In this document: piece by piece, positions 10,101 to 18,917 of the stretch | Layout of the letters: every line of letters starts with the position of its first letter | How positions within the stretch are numbered: the stretch's first letter is position 1 | Origin: JBEISR01 sp044371425 | Lineage (GTDB): Bacteria > Planctomycetota > Planctomycetia > Pirellulales > Pirellulaceae | Direction: 5' to 3' | Assembly: GCA_044371425.1 (NCBI GenBank) | Contig: JBILTR010000011.1 | Coordinates: forward strand, 1-64,000 | DNA length: 64,000 bases | Notes under the pieces: generated by a model | Seen by the model: only the letters and a program-made list of their open reading frames with translations | Database searches by the model: none | Told to the model about the DNA's origin: nothing | Position numbers and translations under genes: made by a program

Positions 10101-10187
10101 TTTTTCGATCGACAGCGATTGACCGATCGTCGATCGAGGAATCGATGCGCTAGCGCGGCCAAGGGATTGGGAGTGCCAGAGTTTCAT
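7122..10187 (-). CDS. PVC-type heme-binding protein: beta-propeller, HEAT repeats, cytochrome c motif
   Basis: The product is about 1021 aa and presumably exported. A hydrophobic segment (GWILGLLVPLPLCQAQ) near residues 32-47 looks like a late signal peptide. Residues ~60-400 form a dehydrogenase-like propeller (FAIELVASEPLVCDP, EDTNGDGTMDRSEV). Residues ~430-800 are HEAT-like helices. A single c-type heme site, CASCH near residue 895, is followed by the conserved GIGQDIGPALG. Such proteins are abundant in planctomycetes and are thought to be periplasmic sugar dehydrogenases or electron-transfer proteins. The frame is open up to 10433 but that extension lies in a repeat element, so ATG 10187 is chosen; it has no strong ribosome site. 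Confidence 0.85.
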   Translation of the reverse strand: MKLWHSQSLGRASASIPRSTIGQSLSIEKGRGWILGLLVPLPLCQAQEEVVLPRVPPTAAADAATTFQLADGFAIELVASEPLVCDPIAMEFDPQGRMVVVEMIDYSEQDKEHLGRIRRLEDTNGDGTMDRSEVLVERLSWPTALALAGNKIWVVAPPQMTAFDATRPFGDAAFRPDQGELLLDGFSRANVQGLANSFRWGLDQRWHLSTSTSGGQLTGALAQTPLDVRGRDVAIDPQGAPIETTLGGGQHGMDFTSWGDKLVSSNSDHLQQVLGWEFPHFQQTPLSSSFPWRRSIAVDGPQADVYRLSPVEAWRQWRTHLRVTGQFQGIIEGNGRAAGYFTGATGVLFFDGDQWGNVPPTALVSDVGGNLVHRKQLSEDGLWLQGRRVDDQSELVRSSDIWFRPVQLANGPDGTLYLLDMYREVIEHPASLPPPIKKQTDLTSGRDRGRIWRVRRSDRPIRRTTEDLAALSLDDLAQRLDHPNGWHRETASRLLYQQLQGGQLSDRDAMESIRVVATSGNSPEGRLAAASLLAALPDGLDNDCLKALLDDPHPAVRFRTLASLHRIDHPDWMTQLLARRAKQLASDPNPKVRFAAAAASQKLFPDLAVRLAFLKEVPLGMWEHDPLRAAVEASLGSQASQILDFWMNAYAASLPDPWIDAAVYQTLLAGGPVPLLDLHSHLQQTDQTQLASRLQGSIARLFPRAANLPDEAAKARFALWRQEQIVQPIAKQLSELSASPQLLATASLVATLPSEQLLPLRSMVLSADVPIAWKRAAMEQGWFRDEAGQDQLVDGIASLPPELIPVAVRSLLQRPASIARLLDQIDSGKLSPDQIPGDAWSTITSQKDPQLANRGAKLRGATQSIQWESIAPDYRTAWRDPGNISAGKEHFQKHCASCHRIHGIGQDIGPALGSLAAKANDQIALSVAEPSREVDPRYQVFQAVTTDQKVVVGILLESNDQAVVLKTAQGKEERIERTELEQLTSSGKSLMPEGLLPLLNPQQFRDLLDFLRRGEEVAQAR

Positions 10188-10320
10188 GATGCGCGGCCTG
10201 TGGGGAGAGTTGTTGGCTTGGATCTGGCGCGAATGGGGGTGGGAGGGAGACCAATGGGAAGGGGCGGATATTCGATTATAGCTTTGGAACGTAGTCGCCG
10301 CATTCCGCGTAGCCCATAGC

Positions 10321-10352
10321 ATTCCGCGTGGCACGGGAGTCCCGTCCGTGCA
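10321..10352. repeat. Short hairpin repeat, copy 2
   Basis: CATTCCGCGTG is followed by an imperfect hairpin from 10331 to 10351 (GCACGG...CCGTGC with inner pairing). It matches the flank and stem layout of the copy at 5737-5768. Confidence 0.6.
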
Positions 10353-10365
10353 TGTGCTGGAGAGA

Positions 10366-10606
10366 CCCGTAGGGTGTGTGAGCCGGGGCGAGGGCGTTGG
10401 AGGGTGGTGTGGTAAAACCTGCCCCGCGAACACACCAGGGGTTGGTAACGGGATGGGGCTTTGGTTCTGGTGTGTTCCGCGGCGGTAAGGTTTGCGAGCG
10501 GCGCTGGTGGTCTCTAGGCCGCGTCACACACCCTACGAAGAGGCGCGGCGGTAAGGTTTGCGAGCGGCGCTGGTGGCACCTAGGCCGCGTCACACACCGT
10601 TCGAAG
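10366..10606. repeat. Foldback (MITE-like) intergenic repeat, copy 2, with duplicated right arm
   Basis: The left end CCGTAGGGTGTGTGAGCC starts at 10367, the inner pair CCGCGAACACACCAG / CTGGTGTGTTCCGCGG lies near 10423-10482, and the right end GTCACACACCCTACGAAG is at 10523-10540. A second right arm follows as a ~67-bp direct duplication: the segment from CGGCGGTAAGGTTTGCGAGC through the CACACACC end occurs at about 10480-10540 and again at about 10547-10606 with a few substitutions. It lies between clpS and the heme-protein gene, both on the minus strand. Confidence 0.8.
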
Positions 10607-10626
10607 ATCGCAAGTCCCGCTCCAGA

Positions 10627-10974
10627 TCACTCGGGGACCGGTTCGATCGATGCCGACATGCTTCCTTTGCACTTGGCGCTCAGAGGATCCTTGCCAAAGG
10701 CATGGATCTGATCTCGTTTCAATTCCGCATGTTCCTTGGTGGTCGTCAGGCAGATGCATCTCCCCGACTTGTCGACTTCTTCAGCGAGCTTGAAACCTTT
10801 TTCGACCGAATAGCCAAAGAGTTCCTGCAGCATTCGGATGACGTAGGCGTAGGTGTGTTCCGAGTCATCCCAAAGGATGACGTTGTAGCGCGGCTGTCGC
10901 TTCGGTTTCTGATTCTTCTTATCGACCGGTCGCACGACGACTTCTTCGGCGACTGCTGCATTCGAATCACTCAT
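10627..10974 (-). CDS. clpS: ATP-dependent Clp protease adaptor ClpS
   Basis: The product is about 115 aa. ClpS binds the ClpA N-domain and delivers substrates with destabilising N-terminal residues to ClpAP. The core is plain: RYNVILWDDSEHTYAYVIRM, LFGYSVEKGFKLAEEVDKSG and the exit segment. DD after LW, and the M-L pair lining the N-degron pocket, are present. The first ~30 residues are a flexible basic/acidic extension, as usual. ATG 10974 is chosen with AGGAAGG about 10 nt upstream; TTG 10983 is an alternative. No clpA gene is seen in the window. Confidence 0.92.
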   Translation of the reverse strand: MSDSNAAVAEEVVVRPVDKKNQKPKRQPRYNVILWDDSEHTYAYVIRMLQELFGYSVEKGFKLAEEVDKSGRCICLTTTKEHAELKRDQIHAFGKDPLSAKCKGSMSASIEPVPE

Positions 10975-11480
10975 CAGATCCAAACCTTCCTGATCGGGAT
11001 GGGATGCTTTTCCACGTCGGCTGCCCCCTGACGCTTGCTCGAGCAGGCAGTGGGGGCCGGGGAAAGAGACATGGGTCCAATCGAGCGATCGTTTCGCGTC
11101 TTCGGGTGGCGATCACCGACCGATTGGATGACTACAGAGGCCGATGGGTTCCGCGAAAAAAAGGATGTCGCACCCCACAATTTCTATTGTACGGTCGATG
11201 GGGTGAAATTCAATTTCCAACAGGAAAAACCGTTGCCAGGCGGGGGAATCGGGGAGCGACCGATTGGGACACCCGCAAAGGTTTCCCAAGAGGGAGTGCG
11301 GGGGGAGCGACGTTCCCTCCCGCACGGGTTGGCTGGTCTGCGGTATCTTAAAGGGCTTGCGTGGCGAGGGAGTAAGGGCCAATGGTTTGCGGCCACTCTC
11401 CCCGATCGATGGGTGAGGATGCCACCAGGGGATCACTGACGGAAAACCTCGGATTCTGGGATCGATGGAAGGGGATGAAC
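10975..11480. other. Intergenic region (~500 bp) with an inverted repeat
   Basis: Divergent promoter region between clpS and the dipeptidase gene. Frames here lack recognisable protein content. An inverted repeat at 11296-11325 pairs GTGCGGG with CCCGCAC around a purine-rich centre. No T-tract follows. Confidence 0.4.
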
Positions 11481-12878
11481 ATGGCCGACATGGGAAGCAT
11501 CGAGCGGTATTTGGAGGGCCAGCGAGAGGAGCATCTGGGGGCGTTGTGCGAGTGGTTGCGGATTCCCAGTGTTTCGGCTGACCCCAAGCAGTCGCAGGCG
11601 ATGTTGCAGGCCGCCGACTGGGTGCAGGACCGATTTCGCATATTAGGTTGGAAGACGGAGAAGCTGGGAAGTGGCGGTCCACCCCTGGTGTACGCGGAGA
11701 GCCCTCCGGTGCCTGGCAAGCCGGTGGTTTTGGTTTATGGGCATTACGACGTTCAGCCTGCCGATCCGCTGGAGCTTTGGAAGAGTCCTCCATTCGAACC
11801 GCAGGTGCGAGACGGCAATCTGTATGCTCGCGGTGCTACCGACGACAAGGGGCAGGTGCTGACGCACATCCTCTCCGTGGCGGCTTGGCAGGAGTCGGGA
11901 CAGAAGCTGCCACTGCAGATCAAGTTTTTGATCGAGGGGGAGGAAGAGCAGGGGAGCGAGGTGCTGGGGCGTACGTTGCCTCAGATCGCTGATCGTCTCG
12001 CGTGCGACGTGATCGTCATCAGCGATTCGTCTCAATACGCCGTGGGCCAGCCAGCCATCACCTATGGACTGCGCGGGATCGCCTATTTCGAATTGCGCGT
12101 GACGGGTCCCAAGCAGGATCTGCATTCGGGGAGTTTTGGTGGCGCGGTCGCCAATCCGGCCTTGGCGCTGGCCAGGTTGCTCACGGCGATCAAGGACGAG
12201 CAAGGGAGGATCCAACTTCCGGGCTTTTACGACGCCGTGGTGCCGCTGGATCCGGTGGAGCGGCGGAACTGGCAGCAGCTACCGTTCGACGAGAAGAAGT
12301 TTGCAGCGCAGCTGGGGGTCGATCAGCTGGTGGGAGAAGCTGGCTATACCGCGTTGGAGCAGCGTTGGGCGCGGCCGACTTTCGATTGCCACGGGCTGAT
12401 GGGTGGCTATCAAGGCGAGGGTGGCAAGACGATCATCCCTTCATGGGCTGGGGCCAAAATCAGTTTCCGTCTAGTCCCCAACCAGACCCCGCAGCAGGTG
12501 GGCCAGCAGCTTCGGCAATTCGTCGCTCAGCACGCGCCTCCCGGAGTCCGCGTCGAGGTGATCGACTTGCATGGCGGGCTGGGGGTGGTGGTCGACCCCA
12601 ACAGTCCCTACATGGCGGCTGCCCAGCAGGCGGTCACCGAGGGGTTCGGGCGCGAGGCGGTGCTGATTCGCGAGGGCGGTTCGATTCCAATCGTCGCCAA
12701 CATGGTCTCCCATTTGAAAGCCGACGTGCTGCTTTTGGGATGGGGGCTGGATGACGATGGGGCTCATAGCCCCAATGAAAAGTTCCACATCGCCGATTTC
12801 CATCGCGGGATCCGAGCCAGCAGTCATCTGTGGAATCACCTGGCGGGATGTTCACCGCGGGCCCAGTTGCAGACCTGA
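11481..12878 (+). CDS. M20-family metallo-dipeptidase
   Basis: The product is about 465 aa, the usual length for M20 (CNDP/PepV-like) dipeptidases. It would hydrolyse dipeptides with a di-zinc centre in the cytoplasm. Metal and catalytic motifs are seen in order: GHYDVQPADP, ARGATDDKGQ, the general-base pair in EGEEEQGS, SDSSQ, and C-terminal GAHSPNEKF with the last histidine ligand. The dimerisation lid domain contains LHSGSFGG. The start at 11481 follows GGAAGGGG with 6-7 nt spacing; upstream ATGs at 11382 and 11475 are less well placed. It is followed by serS on the same strand after about 140 bp. Confidence 0.9.
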   Translation: MADMGSIERYLEGQREEHLGALCEWLRIPSVSADPKQSQAMLQAADWVQDRFRILGWKTEKLGSGGPPLVYAESPPVPGKPVVLVYGHYDVQPADPLELWKSPPFEPQVRDGNLYARGATDDKGQVLTHILSVAAWQESGQKLPLQIKFLIEGEEEQGSEVLGRTLPQIADRLACDVIVISDSSQYAVGQPAITYGLRGIAYFELRVTGPKQDLHSGSFGGAVANPALALARLLTAIKDEQGRIQLPGFYDAVVPLDPVERRNWQQLPFDEKKFAAQLGVDQLVGEAGYTALEQRWARPTFDCHGLMGGYQGEGGKTIIPSWAGAKISFRLVPNQTPQQVGQQLRQFVAQHAPPGVRVEVIDLHGGLGVVVDPNSPYMAAAQQAVTEGFGREAVLIREGGSIPIVANMVSHLKADVLLLGWGLDDDGAHSPNEKFHIADFHRGIRASSHLWNHLAGCSPRAQLQT

Positions 12879-12930
12879 GCGGCCTTTTGGAACGCAAGTC
12901 CCACGGTTTACGCAATCGATTCACTCCGAC

Positions 12931-12960
12931 GCTTTCTTGGGTGCAATGACACCCAGAAGC
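12931..12960 (+). promoter_or_regulatory. Hairpin before serS
   Basis: TGGGTG (12938-12943) pairs with CACCCA (12950-12955) around a 6-nt loop, extended by GCTT/GAAGC on the flanks with a bulge. It could be a weak terminator of the dipeptidase transcript or a leader element of serS. There is no clear T-tract. Confidence 0.35.
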
Positions 12961-13021
12961 AACCTTGCTCATCGAGGATGAGGAAGTCCAACGTAACCCT
13001 ACTGGAGAGGCCACTGGCGCC

Positions 13022-14305
13022 ATGCTCGACCGAAAATTCATTCTGGACAACATCGAAGCCGTCAAGAAGAACTGTCGCGATCGCGGGGTCCCCGAAGAGG
13101 TCGATCGGATGGTGGAGTTGGAACTAGAGCGGCGGAATTGGCTGAAGCAAGCTGAGGAATTCAATCGACTGGCCAATGAGACAAGCAAAGGGATTGGTAA
13201 GGCGGCCAGCGATGCTCAGCGGGAAGCGATGAAGGAGCAGGGGAGGAAGCTTCGGGAGCAGAAGGAGCAGGCGCAGAGCGCCCACGACGCTTTGGAGCTA
13301 CAGATTCAGGAACTCCAGGCTCGGCTTCCCAATATGGCGCATCCTGCTGCGCCGATCGGCAAAGACGACCATGCCAACCTGGAAGTCGCTCGCGGCAAAA
13401 CACCAGTCCGCCAGTTCGACTTCCCACCCAAGGACCATGTGCAGCTTGGCCAGCAGCTCGATCTGATCGACTTCGAAGCGGGGGCTCGGGTTGCCGGAGC
13501 CGGTTTTTACTTTCTGAAGCGGGAGGCGGTGCTACTGGAGATTGCACTGCAGCAGTTCGCCTTGCACCATCTGATGCAGCGCGGGTTCATTCCGATCACG
13601 ACGCCCGACGTCGCGCATACCGGTATCCTCCGCGGCATCGGCTTCATGCCGCGAGGTCCCGAAACGCAAATCTACAGCATCGAGCAGACCGATTTGAATC
13701 TGGTGGCGACTGCCGAGATCACCCTGGGAGGCATGTACGCAGGGGAGGTGTTTGAGGCCGAACAGCTGCCGCTTCGCTTGGTGGGGATCAGCCATTGCTT
13801 CCGCACCGAAGCCGGCGCGGCCGGCCGCGCATCGAAGGGGCTCTATCGAGTCCACCAGTTCACCAAGATCGAGATGTTCGGTTTCACGCTGCCCGAACAA
13901 AGCGACGGCTTGCACGAGGAGCTAAGGGAGCTGGAATGCCTGCTGTTCGATGAACTGGGAATTCCTTATCGAGTGGTCGATACGGCAACTGGTGATCTGG
14001 GTGGACCAGCCTACCGCAAGTACGACCTGGAGGCGTGGATGCCTGGCCGTGGTGAAGCGGGTGAATGGGGCGAAGTGACCAGCACCTCCAACTGCACCGA
14101 CTATCAAGCGCGCCGTTTGAATATCCGCTACCGAGTCAAAGGGGAGAAAGGGACGCACCTAGTCCATACGCTCAATGGCACCGCGATCGCCATCAGCCGG
14201 GCCCTGATCGCCATTCTCGAAAACTACCAGCAGGCCGACGGCAGCATCGTGGTCCCCGAGGCGCTTCGCCGTTGGATGGGGATCGATCGGATCGGTCCTC
14301 GGTAG
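13022..14305 (+). CDS. serS: Seryl-tRNA synthetase
   Basis: The product is 427 aa, standard for bacterial SerRS. It charges tRNA-Ser (and tRNA-Sec, where present) with serine. The N-terminal long antiparallel coiled coil that grips the tRNA arm covers about residues 25-105 (for example EELDRMVELELERR-type charged helices). The class II catalytic core follows: TAEITLGGMYAGEV (serine site), motif 2 CFRTEAGAAGRASKGLYR with VHQFTKIEMF, STSNCTDYQARR, and motif 3 NGTAIAISRALIAILE. The start ATG 13022 matches the family N-terminus MLDRKFILDN; GGAGAGG is about 10 nt upstream. Confidence 0.96.
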   Translation: MLDRKFILDNIEAVKKNCRDRGVPEEVDRMVELELERRNWLKQAEEFNRLANETSKGIGKAASDAQREAMKEQGRKLREQKEQAQSAHDALELQIQELQARLPNMAHPAAPIGKDDHANLEVARGKTPVRQFDFPPKDHVQLGQQLDLIDFEAGARVAGAGFYFLKREAVLLEIALQQFALHHLMQRGFIPITTPDVAHTGILRGIGFMPRGPETQIYSIEQTDLNLVATAEITLGGMYAGEVFEAEQLPLRLVGISHCFRTEAGAAGRASKGLYRVHQFTKIEMFGFTLPEQSDGLHEELRELECLLFDELGIPYRVVDTATGDLGGPAYRKYDLEAWMPGRGEAGEWGEVTSTSNCTDYQARRLNIRYRVKGEKGTHLVHTLNGTAIAISRALIAILENYQQADGSIVVPEALRRWMGIDRIGPR

Positions 14306-14490
14306 CGAAGCCATCGGCTGGGGGCGGATGCTTTGGAGCCGACCGTCCGTTCCTGGCGGAAGGGGGCGAGCCCTTGGGGGGCCGGGTTGCCATGGCAGCA
14401 CCGGACGGCTTGCGCCGCACCGTGATCCTGGTTGCCACGAACTGCTGGACCGAAAACAGGCGACAGTCAAGCTTCGGCGAGTGGTTTTTG

Positions 14491-14839
<349 letters not shown>

Positions 14840-15321
14840 GGATGCTGGTGGAAGGGGGCGAGGGCTTCGGGGGATCGAGTCCAGCGGAAGAACGGGAAGA
14901 ATTGCGCTGGTCGGCGAACGCATCGGTCGAAGCGTGGCGCTGGTCTGGTGGCGCTGGCACGTATCTTGGCGATGCGAACCGCCGGACGGACCGAAAAAGA
15001 GGGTCAACCGACAATGCTGTCAATGCTGTCGGATGGTTGCTGAAACGCGGAAGACCTAGGTTTTTCTAGGGTCGAAGCGAGATCAACGGGATTGGTGGCG
15101 CGAATCTATTTCTCTCTTTACTCCTCGGGGTGAAAGAGGCACAATACCGCCGCGCGGATTGAGTTGGTACGAACTGGCTGCGGTGGCTTGGCATCTGCCG
15201 GAGGCGACTGCAGCAAGCGTTCGTCCGCGGTTCGCGGAAAGAAGCGATTTCCAAGGAGGGGAACCGCGCAGCAGGCCGCTCAGGCCGCCAGAGGCTCACC
15301 AGTAGCAAGGAGTGCGTTAGC

Positions 15322-15999
15322 GTGCGAGTCACCATCAAGTCGGCCTGTCTGGCCATTGGACTAATCTGCCTGAGTCTACCAGTCTTGGGTCAGGCTCCTG
15401 CTCAGCAGGGAGCACCTGCCGCAGCGACTCCTGCAGCAGCACCGGTCACCAAGATCGGCGTGATCGACATCGGATACATTTTCGACAATCATCCGACGAT
15501 GAAGGATCAGGTCGCGTCCATCAAGGCTCAGATCAAGATGGCTGAGGATGAGATCAACAAGCGTCGCGAGTCGGTGCTTGAGGAGCTCAAGTCGCTCAAG
15601 AGCTATCAGGAGAACTCGGCGGAGTTCAAGCAGAAGGAAGAGCAGATCGCTCAGCTAGAGAGCCAATTGAAGTTGGACTTCAGCCGCAAGCAGAAGGAGT
15701 TTGCTGAGGCGGAGGCGAAGGTGATTTTCGACACCTACAAGCAGATTGAAATGGTGACCAAGGCTTGGGCCGAGTACAACCAGATCGGCATTGTCTTCCG
15801 ATACAGCCGGATGGAGATGGACCCCAAGGCACCGATGACCGTCTCTGCCGGGATCAACAAGAACGTCGTCTACTTCAACTCGACGCTGGATCTGACCGAT
15901 CCCATTCTCGCTTATCTGCGTCAGCAGCAGGGAGCGACGGCTGCAGCCAACGGGGCGCGAGCCGCGACGGCACCTGCGACCGGTACGATCCGTAAGTGA
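15322..15999 (+). CDS. OmpH/Skp-family periplasmic chaperone
   Basis: The product is 225 aa, exported by an N-terminal signal peptide (ACLAIGLICLSLPVLGQA). The mature core begins KIGVIDIGYIFDNHP, the OmpH strand, followed by a long charged coiled coil (about residues 70-150: AEDEINKRRESVLEELKS, KQKEFAEAEAKVIFD) and the closing GINKNVVYFNSTLDLTDPIL strand. Skp proteins hold unfolded outer-membrane proteins in the periplasm. The C-terminus is Ala/Gln/Thr-rich. GTG 15322 is the start, with AAGGAG 9 nt upstream. It leads into lpxC and lpxA, the same grouping as in Gram-negative outer-membrane operons. Confidence 0.85.
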   Translation: MRVTIKSACLAIGLICLSLPVLGQAPAQQGAPAAATPAAAPVTKIGVIDIGYIFDNHPTMKDQVASIKAQIKMAEDEINKRRESVLEELKSLKSYQENSAEFKQKEEQIAQLESQLKLDFSRKQKEFAEAEAKVIFDTYKQIEMVTKAWAEYNQIGIVFRYSRMEMDPKAPMTVSAGINKNVVYFNSTLDLTDPILAYLRQQQGATAAANGARAATAPATGTIRK

Positions 16000-16132
16000 T
16001 TGGAGTGGGTTGCAGGTAGTGGGTGCTGTTCCAAGCGGCATCCGACTGCACATGGTGGATGGCAGGTGGCATCGTGGAAGGGATGACGATGGCTGCCCTG
16101 GCCGAAGCGACTCTTTTTTATCTAGGAATTCC

Positions 16133-17008
16133 ATGCGATCTATCCGTTTCCAGCAGACGATTCTTCGCAGCTTCCAGGTGCACGGGCGGGGTTACTGGAC
16201 TGGAGTTCCGGTGACCCTGACGTTTCACCCTGCGGATCCTGATACAGGGATATGTTTTCGCCGGACCGATCTTCCGCATCAGCCGGTGTTGCCGGCGGTC
16301 GCAGGGATCCGTTCGGAGACGCAGCTGCGGACTCGTTTGACCCGAGAGAGCGCGTCGGTGGACATGGTGGAACATGTCGTCTCGGCGCTGGTTGGCATGC
16401 AGGTGGATAACTGCCTGGTCGACTGCGACGCTCCCGAGATGCCTGGCCTGGACGGCAGTGCGATGGCCTATGCGCTGGGGATACAGCAGGTCGGGTTGAC
16501 CCGCCAAGATCGCCTGAGGAAAGCCGTGGTGATCGAGCAGCCGATTCGGATCGGGGACAATCAGCAATGGGTGATGGCGATGCCCTGTTCGGATCCCTAT
16601 CCGCAACTGGAGTATCGACTGGACTACGGTCCGAAGCATCCGATCTCGGCGGCGACCGCATCGTTCAGCCTGGGAGAAGGGGACTACCTGAACTCGATCG
16701 CTCCAGCGCGCACCTTCGTCACACAAGAGGAAGCGCAGCAGCTTCAAAGTCGCGGGTTGGCTCGTCATGTCTCCTACCGAGACCTTCTTGTTTTCGGGGA
16801 TGCTGGCCCGATCGACAACACCCTTCGCTTTGCCGACGAATGCGCGCGGCACAAGCTGCTTGACCTGATCGGCGATCTGGCTCTTTGTGGCTATTCGATC
16901 GTCGGCCGCATTGTTGCTTTCCGTTCGGGGCATGTGCTGAACGGTCGCATGGCGGAGAGTCTGTGGAGATTGGCACAACGCACGACAGCTGAACCCCAAG
17001 TCGCCTAA
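16133..17008 (+). CDS. lpxC: UDP-3-O-acyl-N-acetylglucosamine deacetylase
   Basis: The product is about 291 aa, typical of LpxC. It removes the N-acetyl group of UDP-3-O-acyl-GlcNAc, the committed step of lipid A synthesis. Evidence: QTILRSFQVHGRGYWTGVPV at the start, zinc-ligand histidine in VDMVEHVVSALVGMQVDN, PGLDGSA, substrate-loop APARTFV, and the second zinc site RHKLLDLIGDLALCG containing His and Asp of the HKxxD motif. ATG 16133 is chosen from alignment of the family N-terminus; TAGGA precedes it. It is followed by lpxA about 80 bp downstream. Confidence 0.92.
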   Translation: MRSIRFQQTILRSFQVHGRGYWTGVPVTLTFHPADPDTGICFRRTDLPHQPVLPAVAGIRSETQLRTRLTRESASVDMVEHVVSALVGMQVDNCLVDCDAPEMPGLDGSAMAYALGIQQVGLTRQDRLRKAVVIEQPIRIGDNQQWVMAMPCSDPYPQLEYRLDYGPKHPISAATASFSLGEGDYLNSIAPARTFVTQEEAQQLQSRGLARHVSYRDLLVFGDAGPIDNTLRFADECARHKLLDLIGDLALCGYSIVGRIVAFRSGHVLNGRMAESLWRLAQRTTAEPQVA

Positions 17009-17091
17009 TACGCGGCGTTGAAACGACCAAAAACGTCCCTTACGCATCCGACTGGCAGGGGCCGAGGATGCTGGAAAGAGCCGCAAGAACC

Positions 17092-17898
17092 ATGCCGACC
17101 ATCATTGCTCACACCGCCATCGTCGATCCGCGAGCCCAGTTGGACGACGATGTCCGCATCGGCCCATTCTGTGTGATTGGCCCGCATGTTCAGATTGGCC
17201 GAGGCACTCGTCTGGAAAACCATGTGACGATCACTGGCCATACCACGATCGGCAGGGAGAATCACTTTTTCCCCAACTGCGTGATCGGTGGCGACCCACA
17301 GGATCTCAGCTACCGAGGGTCGCCCACCCAGGTGGTCATTGGTGACTTCAACGTTTTTCGTGAGTGCGTCACGGTCAATCGCGGTACGGAGAAGGATGAG
17401 GGGGTGACGCGAGTCGGCAACCACTGCTATCTGATGGCCAACGCCCACGTCGCGCATGACTGCGTGGTGGAGGACCGCGTCATCATGGCCAACACCGTGA
17501 TGTTGGGAGGGCATGTCCGCGTGCAGCACGACGCCACGCTGAGCGGCGGTGTCGCTGTGCACCACTTCGGATCGATCGGATGTTACGCGTTTGTCAGTGG
17601 ACTGAGCCGTGTGCTGCAGGATATTCCTCCCTACATGCTGGCCGAGGGGTTTCCCGCGAGGCCGCGCTGCGTCAACGTGGTGGCGCTCAAGCGGAAGAAT
17701 TTCAATAACGAAACCATCCGCTCGATCACCGAAGCCCACAAGCTGCTTTATCGGTCCAAGGTCGGTGCGAAGCAGGCTCGCGAACTTCTTGCCGCCAGCG
17801 GCGAGTGGTTTCCTGAGCTGGACGTGCTGTTCGAATTCATCGAAGAATCGTGCCTGGGGCGCCATGGCAGGGCTCGGGATCGGAGGAAGGCAGCATGA
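17092..17898 (+). CDS. lpxA: Acyl-ACP--UDP-N-acetylglucosamine O-acyltransferase
   Basis: The product is about 268 aa, standard size. It attaches a 3-hydroxyacyl chain from acyl-ACP to UDP-GlcNAc, first step of lipid A. The N-terminal two thirds are left-handed beta-helix hexapeptide repeats (IIAHTAIVDPRAQL, VRIGPFCVIGPHVQIG). The catalytic histidine is in MANAHVAHDCVVED. The C-terminal helical domain is present (RSITEAHKLLYRS). ATG 17092 fits the family start; ATG 17068 is possible. Its stop overlaps the start of the next gene (ATGA at 17895-17898), showing translational coupling. Confidence 0.93.
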   Translation: MPTIIAHTAIVDPRAQLDDDVRIGPFCVIGPHVQIGRGTRLENHVTITGHTTIGRENHFFPNCVIGGDPQDLSYRGSPTQVVIGDFNVFRECVTVNRGTEKDEGVTRVGNHCYLMANAHVAHDCVVEDRVIMANTVMLGGHVRVQHDATLSGGVAVHHFGSIGCYAFVSGLSRVLQDIPPYMLAEGFPARPRCVNVVALKRKNFNNETIRSITEAHKLLYRSKVGAKQARELLAASGEWFPELDVLFEFIEESCLGRHGRARDRRKAA

Positions 17899-18917
17899 AG
17901 CGCCTGAGACTAGGGATTGCGGGAGCCGGTCATCTGGGAACGATCCACGCTCGACTGGCTTCCAAGTTGCCGCAGTTCGAGGTGGTGGGCGTTGCCGACC
18001 CGGTGGCTGCAGCGCGCCAGAAGATCGAACAGACGATGCAGCTTCCGACTTTTTCCAGCCATGAAGCGATGGAAGGGAAGATCGACTGCTTGGTGGTCGC
18101 TTCCCCGACCTTTCTCCACTTTCCACTTGGGCTGTGGGGACTGGAGCGAGGCATCCACCTGTTCGTCGAAAAGCCAATCACCGCCTCGGTGCTGGAAGCC
18201 GACATGCTCATCAAAGCGGCGCGCCGCCACGGCTGCGTCTTGCAGGTCGGGCATGTCGAACGATTCAATCCCGCGTACCGCTGGGTGCGGGAGCGGTCTT
18301 CCGTTCCCCGGCAGATTCATGCGGTTCGGACCAGTTCCTTCACCGGACGTAGCACCGATATTGGCGTCGTGCATGATCTGATGATCCATGACATCGATCT
18401 GGTGCTCGATTGGGTCGAAAGCCCCATTGAAGAAATCCGCGCCTCAGGCGTTAGTTGGATGGGCACCAACGAGGATTACGCTCAGTGCCAAATCCACTTT
18501 CAAAATGGCTGCGTTGCCTCTTTGATCGCCAGCCGGGTTCATCGAACGGCGCAGCGCGCTCTTCATGCCATGACCGACCGACAAATCATCGACGTCAATC
18601 TGGCCACCTGCGAGGTCGCGCTATCCGAGGCGAGTTCGGAAGTGGCCAGTCGATCGTTCCATATCGATCGCCTGACGGGACAAGAGCGAGTTGGGTTGAA
18701 GGAAGAGTTCTTCGAGCGATGGTTCCCGACGACCCATTGGAAGAGCGATCCGGTCAATGCAATCGAATGCGAATTGATCGATTTTCACCGGGCGATCGAA
18801 AGCGGTAAGGCACCCGAAGTGACGGGCGAACAGGGTCGGGAAGCGATCGATGTGGCCGATCGGATCCTGTCGGCTATCGCGGGACGCACCTCGGTCGCCC
18901 ATCGACGGGTGGCTTGA
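17895..18917 (+). CDS. Gfo/Idh/MocA-family NAD(P)-dependent oxidoreductase
   Basis: The product is 340 aa. The Rossmann motif GIAGAGHLGTIHAR is at the N-terminus, the catalytic lysine is in FVEKPITASV, and GHVERFNPAYRW is a typical family segment. It has a strong ribosome site (GGAGGAAGG) and overlaps lpxA by 4 bp. Coupling to lpxA suggests action on UDP-sugars of lipid A. GnnA, a family member that oxidises UDP-GlcNAc so that UDP-GlcNAc3N can be made, is encoded beside lpxA in some bacteria. The partner transaminase GnnB is not next to it here. Assignment to that role is an inference. Confidence 0.82.
   Translation: MKRLRLGIAGAGHLGTIHARLASKLPQFEVVGVADPVAAARQKIEQTMQLPTFSSHEAMEGKIDCLVVASPTFLHFPLGLWGLERGIHLFVEKPITASVLEADMLIKAARRHGCVLQVGHVERFNPAYRWVRERSSVPRQIHAVRTSSFTGRSTDIGVVHDLMIHDIDLVLDWVESPIEEIRASGVSWMGTNEDYAQCQIHFQNGCVASLIASRVHRTAQRALHAMTDRQIIDVNLATCEVALSEASSEVASRSFHIDRLTGQERVGLKEEFFERWFPTTHWKSDPVNAIECELIDFHRAIESGKAPEVTGEQGREAIDVADRILSAIAGRTSVAHRRVA

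Noticed and set aside
10188..10433. 82-residue upstream extension of the heme-binding propeller protein
   Set aside because: It lies inside the foldback/hairpin repeat region and has a Pro/His/Thr-rich composition typical of repeat-derived frames.
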